Shown: positions 1 to 9,189 of the stretch, piece by piece
How positions within the stretch are numbered: position 1 is the first letter of the stretch
Layout of the letters: each line of letters opens with the position of its first letter
Made by a program: the position numbers and the translations under genes
Assembly (NCBI GenBank): GCA_024401275.1
Contig: JAKSLJ010000007.1
Coordinates: 1 to 64,000 of the forward strand
From: Bacteroidaceae bacterium
GTDB lineage: Bacteria > Bacteroidota > Bacteroidia > Bacteroidales > Bacteroidaceae
Direction of reading: 5' to 3'
DNA length: 64,000 nt
The notes under the pieces: model-generated
Told to the model about the DNA's origin: nothing
The model's input: the letters and a program-made list of their open reading frames with translations, nothing else
Databases searched by the model: none

Positions 1-1012
1 TTACACCGTTAGCAACGAGAGCCTTAGCTGCCTCTTCGTTGAGCTCGTTCTGAGTAGCACATGGGAGAGCGATGTCAGCCTTCTCGAACCAAGGCTTAGC
101 ACCTTCTACGTACTTAGCGTTAGGATATTCGTTAACATACTCCTTGATACGTCCACGGTAAACGTTCTTGAGCTCCATGATGTAGTCGAGCTTAGCGCGA
201 TCGATACCTTCTGGATCGTAGATGTAACCGTCAGAGTCAGACATTGTCATTGGAGTACCACCGAGCTGGAGAACCTTCTCTGCAGCGTACTGAGCAACGT
301 TACCAGCACCTGAGATGAGAACCTTCTTGCCTGCAACAGAATCGTTCTTAGTGTTGAGCATAGCGCGGAGGAAGTAAACTGTACCGTAACCTGTAGCTTC
401 AGGACGGATGAGTGAACCACCGAACTCAAGACCCTTACCAGTGAGTACGCCTTCGAACTGACGAGTGTACTTCTTGTAAGCACCGAACATGTAGCCTACC
501 TCGCGGCCACCTACACCGATGTCACCAGCAGGAACGTCGCAGTCAGCGCCGATGTGACGATAGAGCTCGAGCATGAATGCCTGGCAGAAACGCATAACCT
601 CAGCGTTAGACTTGCCACGTGGAGAGAAGTCTGAACCACCCTTAGCACCACCCATAGCGAGTGTAGTGAGTGAGTTCTTGAAAGTCTGCTCGAAAGCAAG
701 GAACTTGAGGATAGAAAGGTTTACTGACTTATGGAAACGGATACCTCCCTTGTAAGGGCCGATAGCGTTGTTATGCTGGATACGGTAACCCATGTTGTTC
801 TGGATCTGACCCTTGTCGTCCATCCAAGAAACACGGAACTGATATACGCGATCTGGAATACAGAGGCGCTCGATGAGGTTTACTGCGTCAAACTCAGGGT
901 GCTTGTTGTACTCCTCCTCGATAGTACCGAGAACTTCTTCAACTGCCTGGATGTACTCAGGCTCATTTGGGAATCTCAATTTGAGATCCTCGAGAACTTT
1001 CTGTGCGTTCAT
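1..1012 (-). CDS. gdhA: NADP-type glutamate dehydrogenase, 3' end cut by the window edge
   Basis: About 337 of the roughly 445 residues usual for the hexameric glutamate dehydrogenase family are present; the reading frame is still open at base 1. The enzyme interconverts 2-oxoglutarate plus ammonium and glutamate with NAD(P)H in the cytosol and is the main ammonium assimilation route in many Bacteroidales. The glutamate-binding region with PYKGGIRFH lies near residues 86-94, and the catalytic lysine sits in the GGAKGG motif near residue 124. A Rossmann dinucleotide fold starts with ISGAGNVAQ near residue 235. The ATG at 1012 is chosen because the protein begins MNAQKVLEDL as in relatives and an upstream promoter box lies at 1155-1163. 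NADP versus NAD preference cannot be fixed from the sequence alone. Identification is very secure. Confidence 0.97.
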   Translation of the reverse strand, partial: MNAQKVLEDLKLRFPNEPEYIQAVEEVLGTIEEEYNKHPEFDAVNLIERLCIPDRVYQFRVSWMDDKGQIQNNMGYRIQHNNAIGPYKGGIRFHKSVNLSILKFLAFEQTFKNSLTTLAMGGAKGGSDFSPRGKSNAEVMRFCQAFMLELYRHIGADCDVPAGDIGVGGREVGYMFGAYKKYTRQFEGVLTGKGLEFGGSLIRPEATGYGTVYFLRAMLNTKNDSVAGKKVLISGAGNVAQYAAEKVLQLGGTPMTMSDSDGYIYDPEGIDRAKLDYIMELKNVYRGRIKEYVNEYPNAKYVEGAKPWFEKADIALPCATQNELNEEAAKALVANGV

Positions 1013-1154
1013 TTCTTTTATTAGTTTTTAGTTTGTTGGTTATTGTATTTATTTGAAATCTTGTGTTGGTCGCTTTAAGTCTGTGCTCGCAAACAAATTG
1101 TAAGTTAGAGAGGGTGTTTCTCTGTCTTTTTGTCGTTTATTTGCGTTTGCGACT

Positions 1155-1163
1155 GCAAAATTA
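1155..1163 (-). promoter_or_regulatory. Bacteroidetes -7 box for gdhA
   Basis: Read on the minus strand this is TAATTTTGC, a full match to TAnnTTTG. It lies about 140 bases upstream of the gdhA ATG, giving a long leader. A TTTTTG stretch is found about 24 bases further upstream, slightly beyond the usual spacing, so the -33 element is less certain. The rest of the 1013-1215 gap is AT-rich without other clear signals. Confidence 0.5.
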
Positions 1164-1215
1164 GTAACTTTTTGGGAATATTTGTAGCAAAAAGTCAGTT
1201 TTTTCTTTATTTTGC

Positions 1216-2538
1216 TTACTTTTTGTTATATATCAACGAGCGGAAGAATTGTAAAGTCTGTATTGCACCTCTTGCAAGCAGGAAAGCTACGAAAGCGAGC
1301 CATAATCCATGATTGTGCATGGAAGGGCTGTAAACATAATATAATGTATAGAAAATGACTGTTGCGAAGAAGCACGAAATGAGCATCTGTCGAGTGAATG
1401 TCAAACCAATGAACACGCCGTCCCAGATGAATGCCGCCATGCCGAAGAACGGTATGATGGTTATCCAATACTGATATTCCACGGAAGATTTCACGACAGA
1501 AGGATCGTCGGTAAGCAGGGACAGGAAAGGTTCATAGCCAAAGATGAAGGCGAGCGTGAAGACGAGAGCTACGATACAGCCGAAAGCGAAAAGTGCCTTT
1601 ACTGTTTGGATGAGTTCCTCTGGCTTATTTGCTCCGTAGTATTTTCCGCAAAGGGCTTCGCCTGCGTATGCAAATCCGTCCATGAAATATGAGAAGATAA
1701 GCCATGTCTGCATGAGAAGGCTGTTTACTGCAAGAATGTCTGTGCCCTGCTTGCTTCCGGCAGATGTGAAGAAGAACATGACGGACATGAGGAAAAGCGT
1801 ACGGAAGAAGATGTTTGTATTGACCGAGAAGAAACGGCGAAGCTCTGACGAATTGAAGATACGGCTCTGGGGAGAGTGGGGCAGAGTAGCTGTTTCTCCG
1901 GCGTGTGTGGCGATCTTTCTTCTATAAAAATAGAAGATTCCGAGATCCGCCGCAAACCATTGTGAGAGCATGGTGCCAAGTGCTACGCCTTCAATCTTCA
2001 GATGCAAGCCATAGACAAAGGCTAGGCTGAGGAAGATGTTCAGTATGTTTTGCGATATGGCTATGATCATGGGCTTGCGCGTATCTTGCATTCCGATGAA
2101 CCAGCCCGTTAGCGAGTATTGGATAAGCACAGCCGGAGCAGACATTATACATATATAATAATACGTACTGACGAGCGGAACGAGCTCCTCTTCAGGCGAC
2201 ATCAGATAGAGGCAAAGCTGGAGAATAGGGTAGCAGAAAACTATGAGCACCACGCTTATTATAAGTCCTATAACGAGAGATCGAAGGAAAATGATGTTCG
2301 TATTGCCTTGCTTTCCAACTTCCTGTGCCGTTATGCCACTTGTTCCCATGCGCAGAAAACCGAACAGCCAGTAGATGGAATTGAAAATCATGGAACCTAT
2401 GGCTATGGCTCCGATGTAATCCGCAGAACCCATGTGTCCCACAATAGCCATGTCAATAAGGCCTAGAAGAGGTACGGTAAAGTTGCTTATTATAGCCGGA
2501 ATTGCGAGATTCGTTATGTTATTATACTGCTTATCCAT
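1216..2538 (-). CDS. MATE family multidrug/sodium antiporter, DinF-like
   Basis: The 440-residue protein is an integral inner-membrane transporter of the MATE superfamily (DinF/NorM type), which exports cationic drugs or other organic compounds in exchange for Na+ or H+. It has about 12 hydrophobic segments spread over the full length. The N-terminal signature region (IPAIISNFTVPLLGLIDMAIVGHMG, here shortened: NFTVPLLGLIDMAIVGHMG) is typical of the DinF branch, followed by a loop with GTSGITAQEVG. Length matches the family. No substrate can be inferred. It lies downstream of an intergenic region that also holds a rightward promoter; it does not appear to share an operon with gdhA, which is 200 bases away and has its own promoter box. 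Confidence 0.9.
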   Translation of the reverse strand: MDKQYNNITNLAIPAIISNFTVPLLGLIDMAIVGHMGSADYIGAIAIGSMIFNSIYWLFGFLRMGTSGITAQEVGKQGNTNIIFLRSLVIGLIISVVLIVFCYPILQLCLYLMSPEEELVPLVSTYYYICIMSAPAVLIQYSLTGWFIGMQDTRKPMIIAISQNILNIFLSLAFVYGLHLKIEGVALGTMLSQWFAADLGIFYFYRRKIATHAGETATLPHSPQSRIFNSSELRRFFSVNTNIFFRTLFLMSVMFFFTSAGSKQGTDILAVNSLLMQTWLIFSYFMDGFAYAGEALCGKYYGANKPEELIQTVKALFAFGCIVALVFTLAFIFGYEPFLSLLTDDPSVVKSSVEYQYWITIIPFFGMAAFIWDGVFIGLTFTRQMLISCFFATVIFYTLYYVYSPSMHNHGLWLAFVAFLLARGAIQTLQFFRSLIYNKK

Positions 2539-2608
2539 GTACTATTTTTGCAAAAAATGTATTACTTTAGCGATTTTTTCAACGAAAATTAATTTTTTTC
2601 TTGAAATG

Positions 2609-2640
2609 TTTGTTGATTACAAATATTATATTTAACTTTG
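2609..2640 (+). promoter_or_regulatory. Full Bacteroidetes promoter, rightward, with no coding gene behind it
   Basis: TTTG at 2609-2612, a spacer of exactly 20 bases, and TAACTTTG at 2633-2640. This is a perfect fit to the consensus. No open reading frame of useful size follows on this strand before the convergent murF-alr gene, so its transcript would be the candidate small RNA described next. Confidence 0.6.
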
Positions 2641-2644
2641 CAAC

Positions 2645-2803
2645 AACAAAAAGAAAAGGGATAGTGATGTTTGATGTAGTAAATGGAAAAAGATGTAAAT
2701 GGAAATGGAAATAGAAATTTTACATAATTGTTAATTTGTTATACCGTTTCTAAAACGGTTGATTGTTGTTGTGTGTGTAACGGGACTCGTGAGAGCCCCG
2801 TTA
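2645..2803 (+). ncRNA. Candidate small RNA between the MATE gene and murF-alr
   Basis: A transcript starting just after the promoter at 2609-2640 would run through about 155 bases with no reading frame longer than a few codons. It contains a perfect 7-bp hairpin at 2743-2759 (ACCGTTT, loop CTA, AAACGGT). It then reaches a stronger stem-loop at 2778-2803 (TAACGGG...CCCGTTA). The second hairpin lies 18 bases beyond the murF-alr stop codon and may equally serve as the terminator of that gene on the opposite strand, so the structure alone does not prove an RNA. No known RNA family was recognised. Confidence 0.35.
2778..2803 (-). terminator. Stem-loop downstream of murF-alr
   Basis: TAACGGG and CCCGTTA pair around an inner CTC/GAG stem with a GTGA loop. 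It follows the murF-alr stop by 18 bases on the minus strand. There is no strong run of U after it in either direction, so efficiency is uncertain; it may act in both directions. Confidence 0.5.
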
Positions 2804-2820
2804 TTCATTTCTATACGATT

Positions 2821-5238
2821 TTACTCTTGCACATAAATCTTCTTCACTCGCGAACTTACGGATGTGAGCACTTCATAAGGAATGGTGTCGAGAGCATCCG
2901 AAAGAACCGTAACAGGCAGATTGCTGCCGAAGATTTCCACGCAGTCGCCTTCCTGGCAGTCTATGTCCGTAACATCAATCATGGTAACATCCATGCAAAT
3001 ATTTCCTACATAAGGTGCTTTCTTGCCATTAACCAGGCAGTAGCAGTTACCACGACCGAGATGGCGATTAAGTCCGTCGGCATAACCGATAGGAATGGCT
3101 GCTATGCGAGAGTCACGCTCAAGAACTCCGCGCTTGCTGTAGCCTACGGTATCTTCCTTACGGACATCGCGAATCTGAAGGATGGTGGTCTTGAGAGTTG
3201 AGACATTGTTTATAATTGAGTTGTCGCGATTGTTCACGCCGTAAAGTCCGATGCCTAGACGGCACATGTCCATCTGGCGGTCATGGAAATGAATGATGCC
3301 GGCAGAGTTGTCTATGTGGCGGAGAATATGATGTGAGAAAGCTGACTGGAGAATGCTGCTGCCATGCTCAAACTTGCGGAACTGCTCTGCTGAGAAATCG
3401 TCGAAACGATCTTCGTCAGCTCCCACGAAATGTGAGAATACAGAACGAGGGGTTATGGCGCATTGCGATTTCAGAATCTCTACAAGCTGTTCAACTTCCG
3501 TCTCTGGATTAAAGCCAAGGCGATGCATGCCCGTATCGAGCTTGATATGCACTGGATAATCCGTAATGCCTTGCTGCTGAGCTGCTTTGATGAGAGCATT
3601 GAGTAGTCGGAAATTATAAACCTCAGGCTCAAGTTTATAGTCGAACATGGTCTTGAAGGCGGTCATTTCCGGATTCATTATCATGATGTTCGTTGTAATT
3701 CCTGCCTTGCGAAGTTCTACACCCTCATCGGCAACGGCTACGGCGAGATAGTCTATCTGATGGTCTTGCAGCACCTTTGAGACTTCTACAGCGCCTGTAC
3801 CGTAAGCATCTGCCTTAACCATAGCGACGAGCTTTGTCTGCTCCTGCATGTGAGAGCGATAGAAATTGAGGTTATCTACTATGGCGTTGAGGTTGACTTC
3901 AAGAATCGTCTCATGAACTTTCAACTCAAGAGCGTCTGAGATACGGTCGAAATGATAGCAGCGAGCACCCTTTATGAGCACGATATCGTTGGCAAGTGAA
4001 CGGAAGAGTTCGCTTTCCATGAACTCGTTTGTGGTGAGGAAGAAATGCTTGTCCTTTACTTCTATGAGTTCCTGATTATCGGAAATAGCCTCGCCGATAC
4101 CGATTATGCAATCTACGCCGCGAATGTTAGCCAGTCGGGAAACTTCTGTATATAGTTCTTCCGGCTCCATGCCTGTCTGAAGGATGTCGCTTAGAATGAG
4201 CAATTTCCTGCGATCTGCAGCATCCTTGCGTCTTGCCATGAAAGTGAGGGCGATATCAAGAGAGACGACATCCGAGTTGTACGAGTCGTTAATGAGCGTG
4301 AGTCCGCGATTGCCTTCCTTTACCTCCATACGCAAGGCAACTGGTTCAAGCTGCTTCATGCGCTCTATGATAGTCTGCTCCGGAAGTCCGAGCTGGAGTA
4401 GGGTAGAGTAGCAGATGCAAGCGTTGTCTATGGAAGCCTGGTCTTCAAAAGGAAGAGAAAGTTTCTCGGCGTCCTTGCGTGACCAGCGAATGATTTTTCC
4501 TTTTATATTAGCCTTCTCAAAGCAAGCTTGCAGATTGATTCTTGCAGAGCCGTTATCGTCAGAATCTTCGGGACAGATAATGATGTCAGCTTCCTTGAAA
4601 AGCTGTATCTTCTCCATACATTTCTGCTCAAGCGACTCAAAGTTCTCCTGATGGGCAGAACCGATGTTTGTGATGATACCAATTGTCGGCTGTATGATGT
4701 CACGCAGATATTTCATTTCGTTTGGCTGCGAAATACCAGCTTCGAGAATGGCAATCTCCGTATTGTTGTCCATTCGCCAAACTGAAAGTGGTACGCCTAT
4801 CTGCGAATTGTAGCTGCGAGGGGAACGGGTTACCGTACGATCTTGTGAAAGAATCTGGAAGAGCCATTCCTTGACGATGGTTTTTCCGTTACTTCCTGTG
4901 ATGCCGATAACAGGTACTTGGAACTCATCACGATGACGCTCGGCAAGCCTCTGTATGGCTTTAAGCGAATTCGGTACACGAAGGAAATTAGCCTTTGGAT
5001 AGTTCGCGTCAAAGTCTGTAGGGAGAGTTTCCACTACGAAGTTGCGTACACCCTTAGAGTATAGCTGTGGGATGTATTTATGTCCGTCGTTTCGTTGTGT
5101 ATGAATGGCGAAGAAGAGCGTTGCCTCAGGAAAGGCAAGACTGCGGCTGTCGGTAAGTAACCATCCGATGGATGCACTTTCTTTACCGAAACGATGTGCT
5201 CCTATGAGCGTCGTTATTTTTTCAATAGAGTAAATCAT
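2821..5238 (-). CDS. murF-alr: Fused MurF ligase and alanine racemase
   Basis: The 805-residue protein joins two cell-wall enzymes, an arrangement common in Bacteroidetes. Residues 1 to about 440 form MurF, the cytosolic ATP-dependent ligase that adds D-Ala-D-Ala to UDP-MurNAc-tripeptide; the ATP loop ITGSNGKTIVKEW lies near residue 113. Residues from about 445 onward form alanine racemase, a PLP enzyme that makes D-Ala from L-Ala. The PLP lysine is in MVKADAYGTGAVE near residue 480, and the catalytic tyrosine region is GYSKRG. The fusion couples D-Ala production to its use. It is the last gene of a leftward run, 30 bases after the GSCFA gene, and is followed by a stem-loop. The standalone ddl step is not in this window. 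Confidence 0.95.
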   Translation of the reverse strand: MIYSIEKITTLIGAHRFGKESASIGWLLTDSRSLAFPEATLFFAIHTQRNDGHKYIPQLYSKGVRNFVVETLPTDFDANYPKANFLRVPNSLKAIQRLAERHRDEFQVPVIGITGSNGKTIVKEWLFQILSQDRTVTRSPRSYNSQIGVPLSVWRMDNNTEIAILEAGISQPNEMKYLRDIIQPTIGIITNIGSAHQENFESLEQKCMEKIQLFKEADIIICPEDSDDNGSARINLQACFEKANIKGKIIRWSRKDAEKLSLPFEDQASIDNACICYSTLLQLGLPEQTIIERMKQLEPVALRMEVKEGNRGLTLINDSYNSDVVSLDIALTFMARRKDAADRRKLLILSDILQTGMEPEELYTEVSRLANIRGVDCIIGIGEAISDNQELIEVKDKHFFLTTNEFMESELFRSLANDIVLIKGARCYHFDRISDALELKVHETILEVNLNAIVDNLNFYRSHMQEQTKLVAMVKADAYGTGAVEVSKVLQDHQIDYLAVAVADEGVELRKAGITTNIMIMNPEMTAFKTMFDYKLEPEVYNFRLLNALIKAAQQQGITDYPVHIKLDTGMHRLGFNPETEVEQLVEILKSQCAITPRSVFSHFVGADEDRFDDFSAEQFRKFEHGSSILQSAFSHHILRHIDNSAGIIHFHDRQMDMCRLGIGLYGVNNRDNSIINNVSTLKTTILQIRDVRKEDTVGYSKRGVLERDSRIAAIPIGYADGLNRHLGRGNCYCLVNGKKAPYVGNICMDVTMIDVTDIDCQEGDCVEIFGSNLPVTVLSDALDTIPYEVLTSVSSRVKKIYVQE

Positions 5239-5268
5239 ATTATCATTTACAATTTACATGTTTACAAT

Positions 5269-6093
5269 TTACAGATTCCATTTCAGTTTGAAATCGCGAA
5301 GCTTTTTCTGTGCATTTTCAAGGAAGAGATTATAGTCCTCGGAATCTGGGTTGAAAGGTTTATGGTTTAGTGCCTGCTTTATTGGTTGATATTCTTCGTA
5401 AAATGTATTTGCTGAGTCGGAGAAGCAAGTTTCGCGAAAACGCTCAAAGATGTAATCTACCGCCTGCTCCGAAGGATGAATCATGTCTGGCGCATAGAAG
5501 CGATAGTCGCGAAGCTCGTCAAGGACGATTTCGTATGCGGGGAAGTAGTTTAATGCAAAATGCTGAATGCAGGATGCAGAATCCTTTTCTTGCATAAGAG
5601 TGTCTATTGCAAGCAAGAGGGTGGCTTTGGAAAGCTGACTTTCGTGATAGCCATATTTCTTGTAGCGAATAGGCGAAACTGTGAAAATGATGAGTCTTGT
5701 GCGTTTGAGAAGTGGATGGCTAACGATTGCTTGCAAAGCCTCCGTACATTCTTCGAGAGAGAGAATCTCCTCATGGAATAGCTTTTGCGGTCGCTTCTGG
5801 CAGTTGTCAACTATTTCGCCTGTTGCGATTTCACGATAGACATGGTTAGTGCCGAGAGTGAAAAGTGCAACGGAAGGAGAATCGGTTTCCGCTTGGTGAA
5901 GTTTGTCCAGAGTGTGCCTTATACTTACAGGATTGTACATCACGCCATATGGGTTTACAGTTGCCTTGAAAGAGTTTTCTGCAAACCTTTTCCCAATGTT
6001 GTCGGCAAAGCATGAGCCAACGAAGAGAAGCGTGTCTTGCGGCTCCAGTTTTACTGTAGAAGTTGGTATGTTGACTTGTGTGGAGAATAGCAT
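5269..6093 (-). CDS. GSCFA domain protein
   Basis: The 274-residue protein carries the motif that names the family, FVGSCFADNIG, near residues 25-35. GSCFA proteins have an SGNH-hydrolase-like fold and are widespread in Bacteroidetes, but the substrate is not established. A later conserved block, YFPAYEI followed by DELRDYRFYAPDMIHPS, supports the call. No signal peptide is seen. The gene lies between fkp and murF-alr with gaps of 36 and 30 bases, so co-transcription is likely. A short stretch around residues 170-180 is encoded by a run of imperfect ATGCAGAATGC-type repeats (5550-5583), just before the YFPAYEI block; this may be an in-frame repeat insertion. Confidence 0.85.
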   Translation of the reverse strand: MLFSTQVNIPTSTVKLEPQDTLLFVGSCFADNIGKRFAENSFKATVNPYGVMYNPVSIRHTLDKLHQAETDSPSVALFTLGTNHVYREIATGEIVDNCQKRPQKLFHEEILSLEECTEALQAIVSHPLLKRTRLIIFTVSPIRYKKYGYHESQLSKATLLLAIDTLMQEKDSASCIQHFALNYFPAYEIVLDELRDYRFYAPDMIHPSEQAVDYIFERFRETCFSDSANTFYEEYQPIKQALNHKPFNPDSEDYNLFLENAQKKLRDFKLKWNL

Positions 6094-6129
6094 GATTATG
6101 TAAGTGAAATTAGGCTTAATGATTCAAGA

Positions 6130-8889
6130 TTAACTACGGCTGACAGTCAAGCCTGTAGAACTGAGATTCATTTCCACAAAGCGTGCTCGTGAATTAGGCG
6201 CGTTGTTCTGGAGAATAGAACGGATGCGAGCTGCCGCTTCTGCATCTTTCGCCATCATATACAGATAACCTCCTCCACCAGCACCTGGCAGTTTGTAACC
6301 CGTACAAAGGTCGTCAACAAGGTCTGTTATCTGCTTTACGGCTGTTGGATTTGTGCCGGAATCGATAGCTTGATTCTGCGCCCATGTCTTGCGGACAAGT
6401 TTACCAGTGCGGTCATAATCAACGCATTGGATAGCTTCGTACATGTCGTGAGCATGCTGTTTCATTTGTCTGAGAACGGCAAGTTCATCGCCTTGATTCA
6501 GGAACATGCGGCGTACAATTTCGCCAAGAATATTCTTTGCTGTACGGGTTATTCCTGTGTAGTAAAGCAGATGGCAAGGTTTGTAATCAGGATTACTGAA
6601 CACATCTGTTGGAAGCCAAAGTGTCTTTGGCGACTGGTTGAATCCGCGTTCTGTAGTCAGAAGTTTTGCGCCTGGAAGAATGCCACCATACTGGTCTTGC
6701 CAACCGCCACCAGAGGTGAGCAGTTGCTCAAGGATTAGCGTGCGAATGCCAAGCTCGTTCTTGTCCCAATGAAGTCCGCAGAAATCATTCAAAGCACCAA
6801 GAACCGTAGCCGCAAGCATGCTGCTCGTGCCAAGTCCGCTACCAGCAGGAATGGCTGAAAGCATGGTTACTTCAATACCGCAACCGAAAGCCTCAAGTTG
6901 CTGGCGGAGAGAGGCATACTGCTCGTTGCTGTATTGTGGAAGGAAACCTGCCAAAGCAAGTGCAGACTTCGGAATAGAGAATGGCGAAGCGAGCTGGTTG
7001 TATTGTGCAAGTTCTTCGTAAGTTTCAACACGCTCTTCTGCTCCGAGGTCTATGCTTCGGATGATGATAATTGGCTCTTTGCAAGGTTTTATGTATGTCT
7101 GCAAAGGTTGCTGACCGTTAAGCTCAATTGCAATATTCACGACAGCTCCACCTTCCATCAGGCAATAAGGCGGAGTATCTGTCCAACCGCCGGCAAGATC
7201 TATGCGAACAGGCGAACGTCCCCATACGATTTGGTCGCTATAGGTGGACAGCTTAGGCGAAACCTTTTCAACATGAAGGCTTTCTTGTCGAAGCAATGCG
7301 AATGCTTTGTCCTCTTCTTCCTTGTAGTCTTCGCCCTTGTTCTTTAGAACTTGTGAGCGGAACATAGCATCATGAATGCGAGTGAGAAGTGGCGCCTTTT
7401 CTGATATTGCTTTTGGAGCAGGAATGTCGTTCAAGACAAACTCTTTAGCTGCATCCTCAAGATCTATCTGATAGAAAACGGAATGCTCGTAGTTGTCTGC
7501 AATAGCTGTCCAATTTTCTTTGCGGAATTGCTTGCGTTGCTCGTTGAGTCTGACAAGGTTTGCTTCGTTTGAAATCTGCTCGGCTGAGAGGAATTTCTCT
7601 ATGTGAACAGCTGCATTTTCATTCACTTTTTCCTTTATCTCAGGTAATTGCTCATCAATAGCACCCTTTTTGCTGTCTATCATTCCGAGCATAAGCTTGA
7701 GCACTTTGCCGACTTCCTCTGTATTTTTGCATATAGGGAACAGCTGAGAACTTTGTAACTTTCCCGCAAACTTATCGTTAAAACCGTAAGGACGAACTAC
7801 GAAGTCGCTTTCTCCAACAGGCACAACATCAACACATTGGCCTGGTTGTAGGTTTATTTCCCAATCGTTTTCAGGAACGCCTGTTACGATGTTTTCCGTA
7901 GTTATTTCCCATTTATTGTTGATGTGCGAATTTTCTATCCAGATATTTCTGTTCGCGGATGTGAACTTAAACTCGTTTCTTGAGTTTTGGTTGAATATGG
8001 AAGGATGCGGTTTGCTTGAATTATGCAGAATCTCCTCTTGATTGTTTGTTATGTTTTGGACATCAAGAGTCGAGGAAATAATCTCATGCGAAGTTCCGTA
8101 ATGATAGAATTCTCCACCTGGAAGAGGGAGTATCGCAACAGAAAGATTCTTCAGGTCTTCATCGGCAGATGTAGGATTTGTGCCAAGGGCTGTTCCAAAC
8201 TCCGAGTACATGTCATACTCGGAGATTTCGCCATTCTTCTTGGACTTCTTGCAAAGCATCTCGATGGCGCGGTCAGAAAGAATCCAAATACCTATATCTG
8301 TTAGGTAATAATGGTCGGTAAGAAGCTTGCTAAGTGTCTCGACAGAAGGCTTTTGAAGCATGCACTTAAGCACATCTGGTGTCTCTCTGTCCATTACAAA
8401 AACACCATGATCTTTTGCTATATCTGCAGAAAGCCATAAACCGTAACAAACGATGTCAACATTTGGAATCTGCTGAAGAGGTTTTGTGGCACGAATAAAG
8501 ACATCTCCAGAAACAATCATAGTATTCAGATTGCCTGGCGCTTGGCTCATAATCTGCTCATAAAGAGGCAATTGAAGGTCAAGGAGAGTCTGCGAGAATT
8601 TCTGTCCTCTTTCCCAACGAAACACAGGAATCGGAGTGAGGATTTTACCAGAAGGAGCATAGGAAGGCAGTCTTCGTGACTGTCCTCCGGCATGAAGCAA
8701 AATCTTCTTTTCCGTAGGTTTCCATCCTGTTTGCTTGTAGCAATTCTCAAGAAGCCAAGCTGTACCACCACCTGATCCCAGTTTCTTTCCGATAGGATCG
8801 TTCGTACAATACCATTCTTCGCAGGATTTATTGGCTATTTCATGAAAACTATTTACCAGATTTGGTGGTAAAGACAATAGTTTTTTCAT
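6130..8889 (-). CDS. fkp: Bifunctional L-fucokinase / GDP-L-fucose pyrophosphorylase
   Basis: The 919-residue protein matches the architecture of Bacteroides Fkp (about 950 residues). The N-terminal half is a nucleotidyltransferase that joins GTP and fucose-1-phosphate to give GDP-fucose; LHAGGQSRRLPSYAPSGK near residue 65 is the nucleotide-binding loop. The C-terminal part from about residue 560 is a GHMP-family sugar kinase. Its start is RSPVRIDLAGGWTDTPP, and its ATP loop is AIPAGSGLGTSS near residues 675-690. Together they salvage external L-fucose to GDP-fucose in the cytosol for surface glycans and glycoproteins. It is preceded by the TSCPD gene with a gap of 12 bases and is part of the same leftward run as murF-alr. 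Confidence 0.95.
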   Translation of the reverse strand: MKKLLSLPPNLVNSFHEIANKSCEEWYCTNDPIGKKLGSGGGTAWLLENCYKQTGWKPTEKKILLHAGGQSRRLPSYAPSGKILTPIPVFRWERGQKFSQTLLDLQLPLYEQIMSQAPGNLNTMIVSGDVFIRATKPLQQIPNVDIVCYGLWLSADIAKDHGVFVMDRETPDVLKCMLQKPSVETLSKLLTDHYYLTDIGIWILSDRAIEMLCKKSKKNGEISEYDMYSEFGTALGTNPTSADEDLKNLSVAILPLPGGEFYHYGTSHEIISSTLDVQNITNNQEEILHNSSKPHPSIFNQNSRNEFKFTSANRNIWIENSHINNKWEITTENIVTGVPENDWEINLQPGQCVDVVPVGESDFVVRPYGFNDKFAGKLQSSQLFPICKNTEEVGKVLKLMLGMIDSKKGAIDEQLPEIKEKVNENAAVHIEKFLSAEQISNEANLVRLNEQRKQFRKENWTAIADNYEHSVFYQIDLEDAAKEFVLNDIPAPKAISEKAPLLTRIHDAMFRSQVLKNKGEDYKEEEDKAFALLRQESLHVEKVSPKLSTYSDQIVWGRSPVRIDLAGGWTDTPPYCLMEGGAVVNIAIELNGQQPLQTYIKPCKEPIIIIRSIDLGAEERVETYEELAQYNQLASPFSIPKSALALAGFLPQYSNEQYASLRQQLEAFGCGIEVTMLSAIPAGSGLGTSSMLAATVLGALNDFCGLHWDKNELGIRTLILEQLLTSGGGWQDQYGGILPGAKLLTTERGFNQSPKTLWLPTDVFSNPDYKPCHLLYYTGITRTAKNILGEIVRRMFLNQGDELAVLRQMKQHAHDMYEAIQCVDYDRTGKLVRKTWAQNQAIDSGTNPTAVKQITDLVDDLCTGYKLPGAGGGGYLYMMAKDAEAAARIRSILQNNAPNSRARFVEMNLSSTGLTVSRS

Positions 8890-8901
8890 TTAATCATTTG
8901 T

Positions 8902-9153
8902 TTATTTTATAGCATCTTGAAGAGCTTGAGACAACTGGTCTGGGCATGATGTTGGCTTCATTCCGCACTTGATGCCTTTGAGTCTTTCTATGATATTCTC
9001 TGCCTTCATTCCCTTAACGAGAGCGGAAATGCCAGCAGTATTGCCCATGCAACCACCAATGAATACGCAGTTTTGTACTACATTATTATCATCAATATCT
9101 ATAATTATCTGGCGTGAACATGTGCCAATTGTGTTGTATATGATCTGCTTCAT
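8902..9153 (-). CDS. Small TSCPD domain protein (TIGR03905-like)
   Basis: The 83-residue protein has the signature Thr-Ser-Cys-Pro-Asp at residues 68-72 (PTSCPDQLSQAL), with further cysteines in the central GGCMGN motif. This small family is often found alone or fused to ribonucleotide reductases. Its function is not established; a metal or redox role for the cysteines is only a guess. It lies 36 bases downstream of proX and 12 bases upstream of fkp. Confidence 0.8.
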   Translation of the reverse strand: MKQIIYNTIGTCSRQIIIDIDDNNVVQNCVFIGGCMGNTAGISALVKGMKAENIIERLKGIKCGMKPTSCPDQLSQALQDAIK

Positions 9154-9189
9154 TATTTTATTGTTTATGTTTGATTTTTGTAATTATAC

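Noticed and set aside
731-1024. A plus-strand frame opposite gdhA
   Set aside because: It is entirely antisense to the highly conserved glutamate dehydrogenase.
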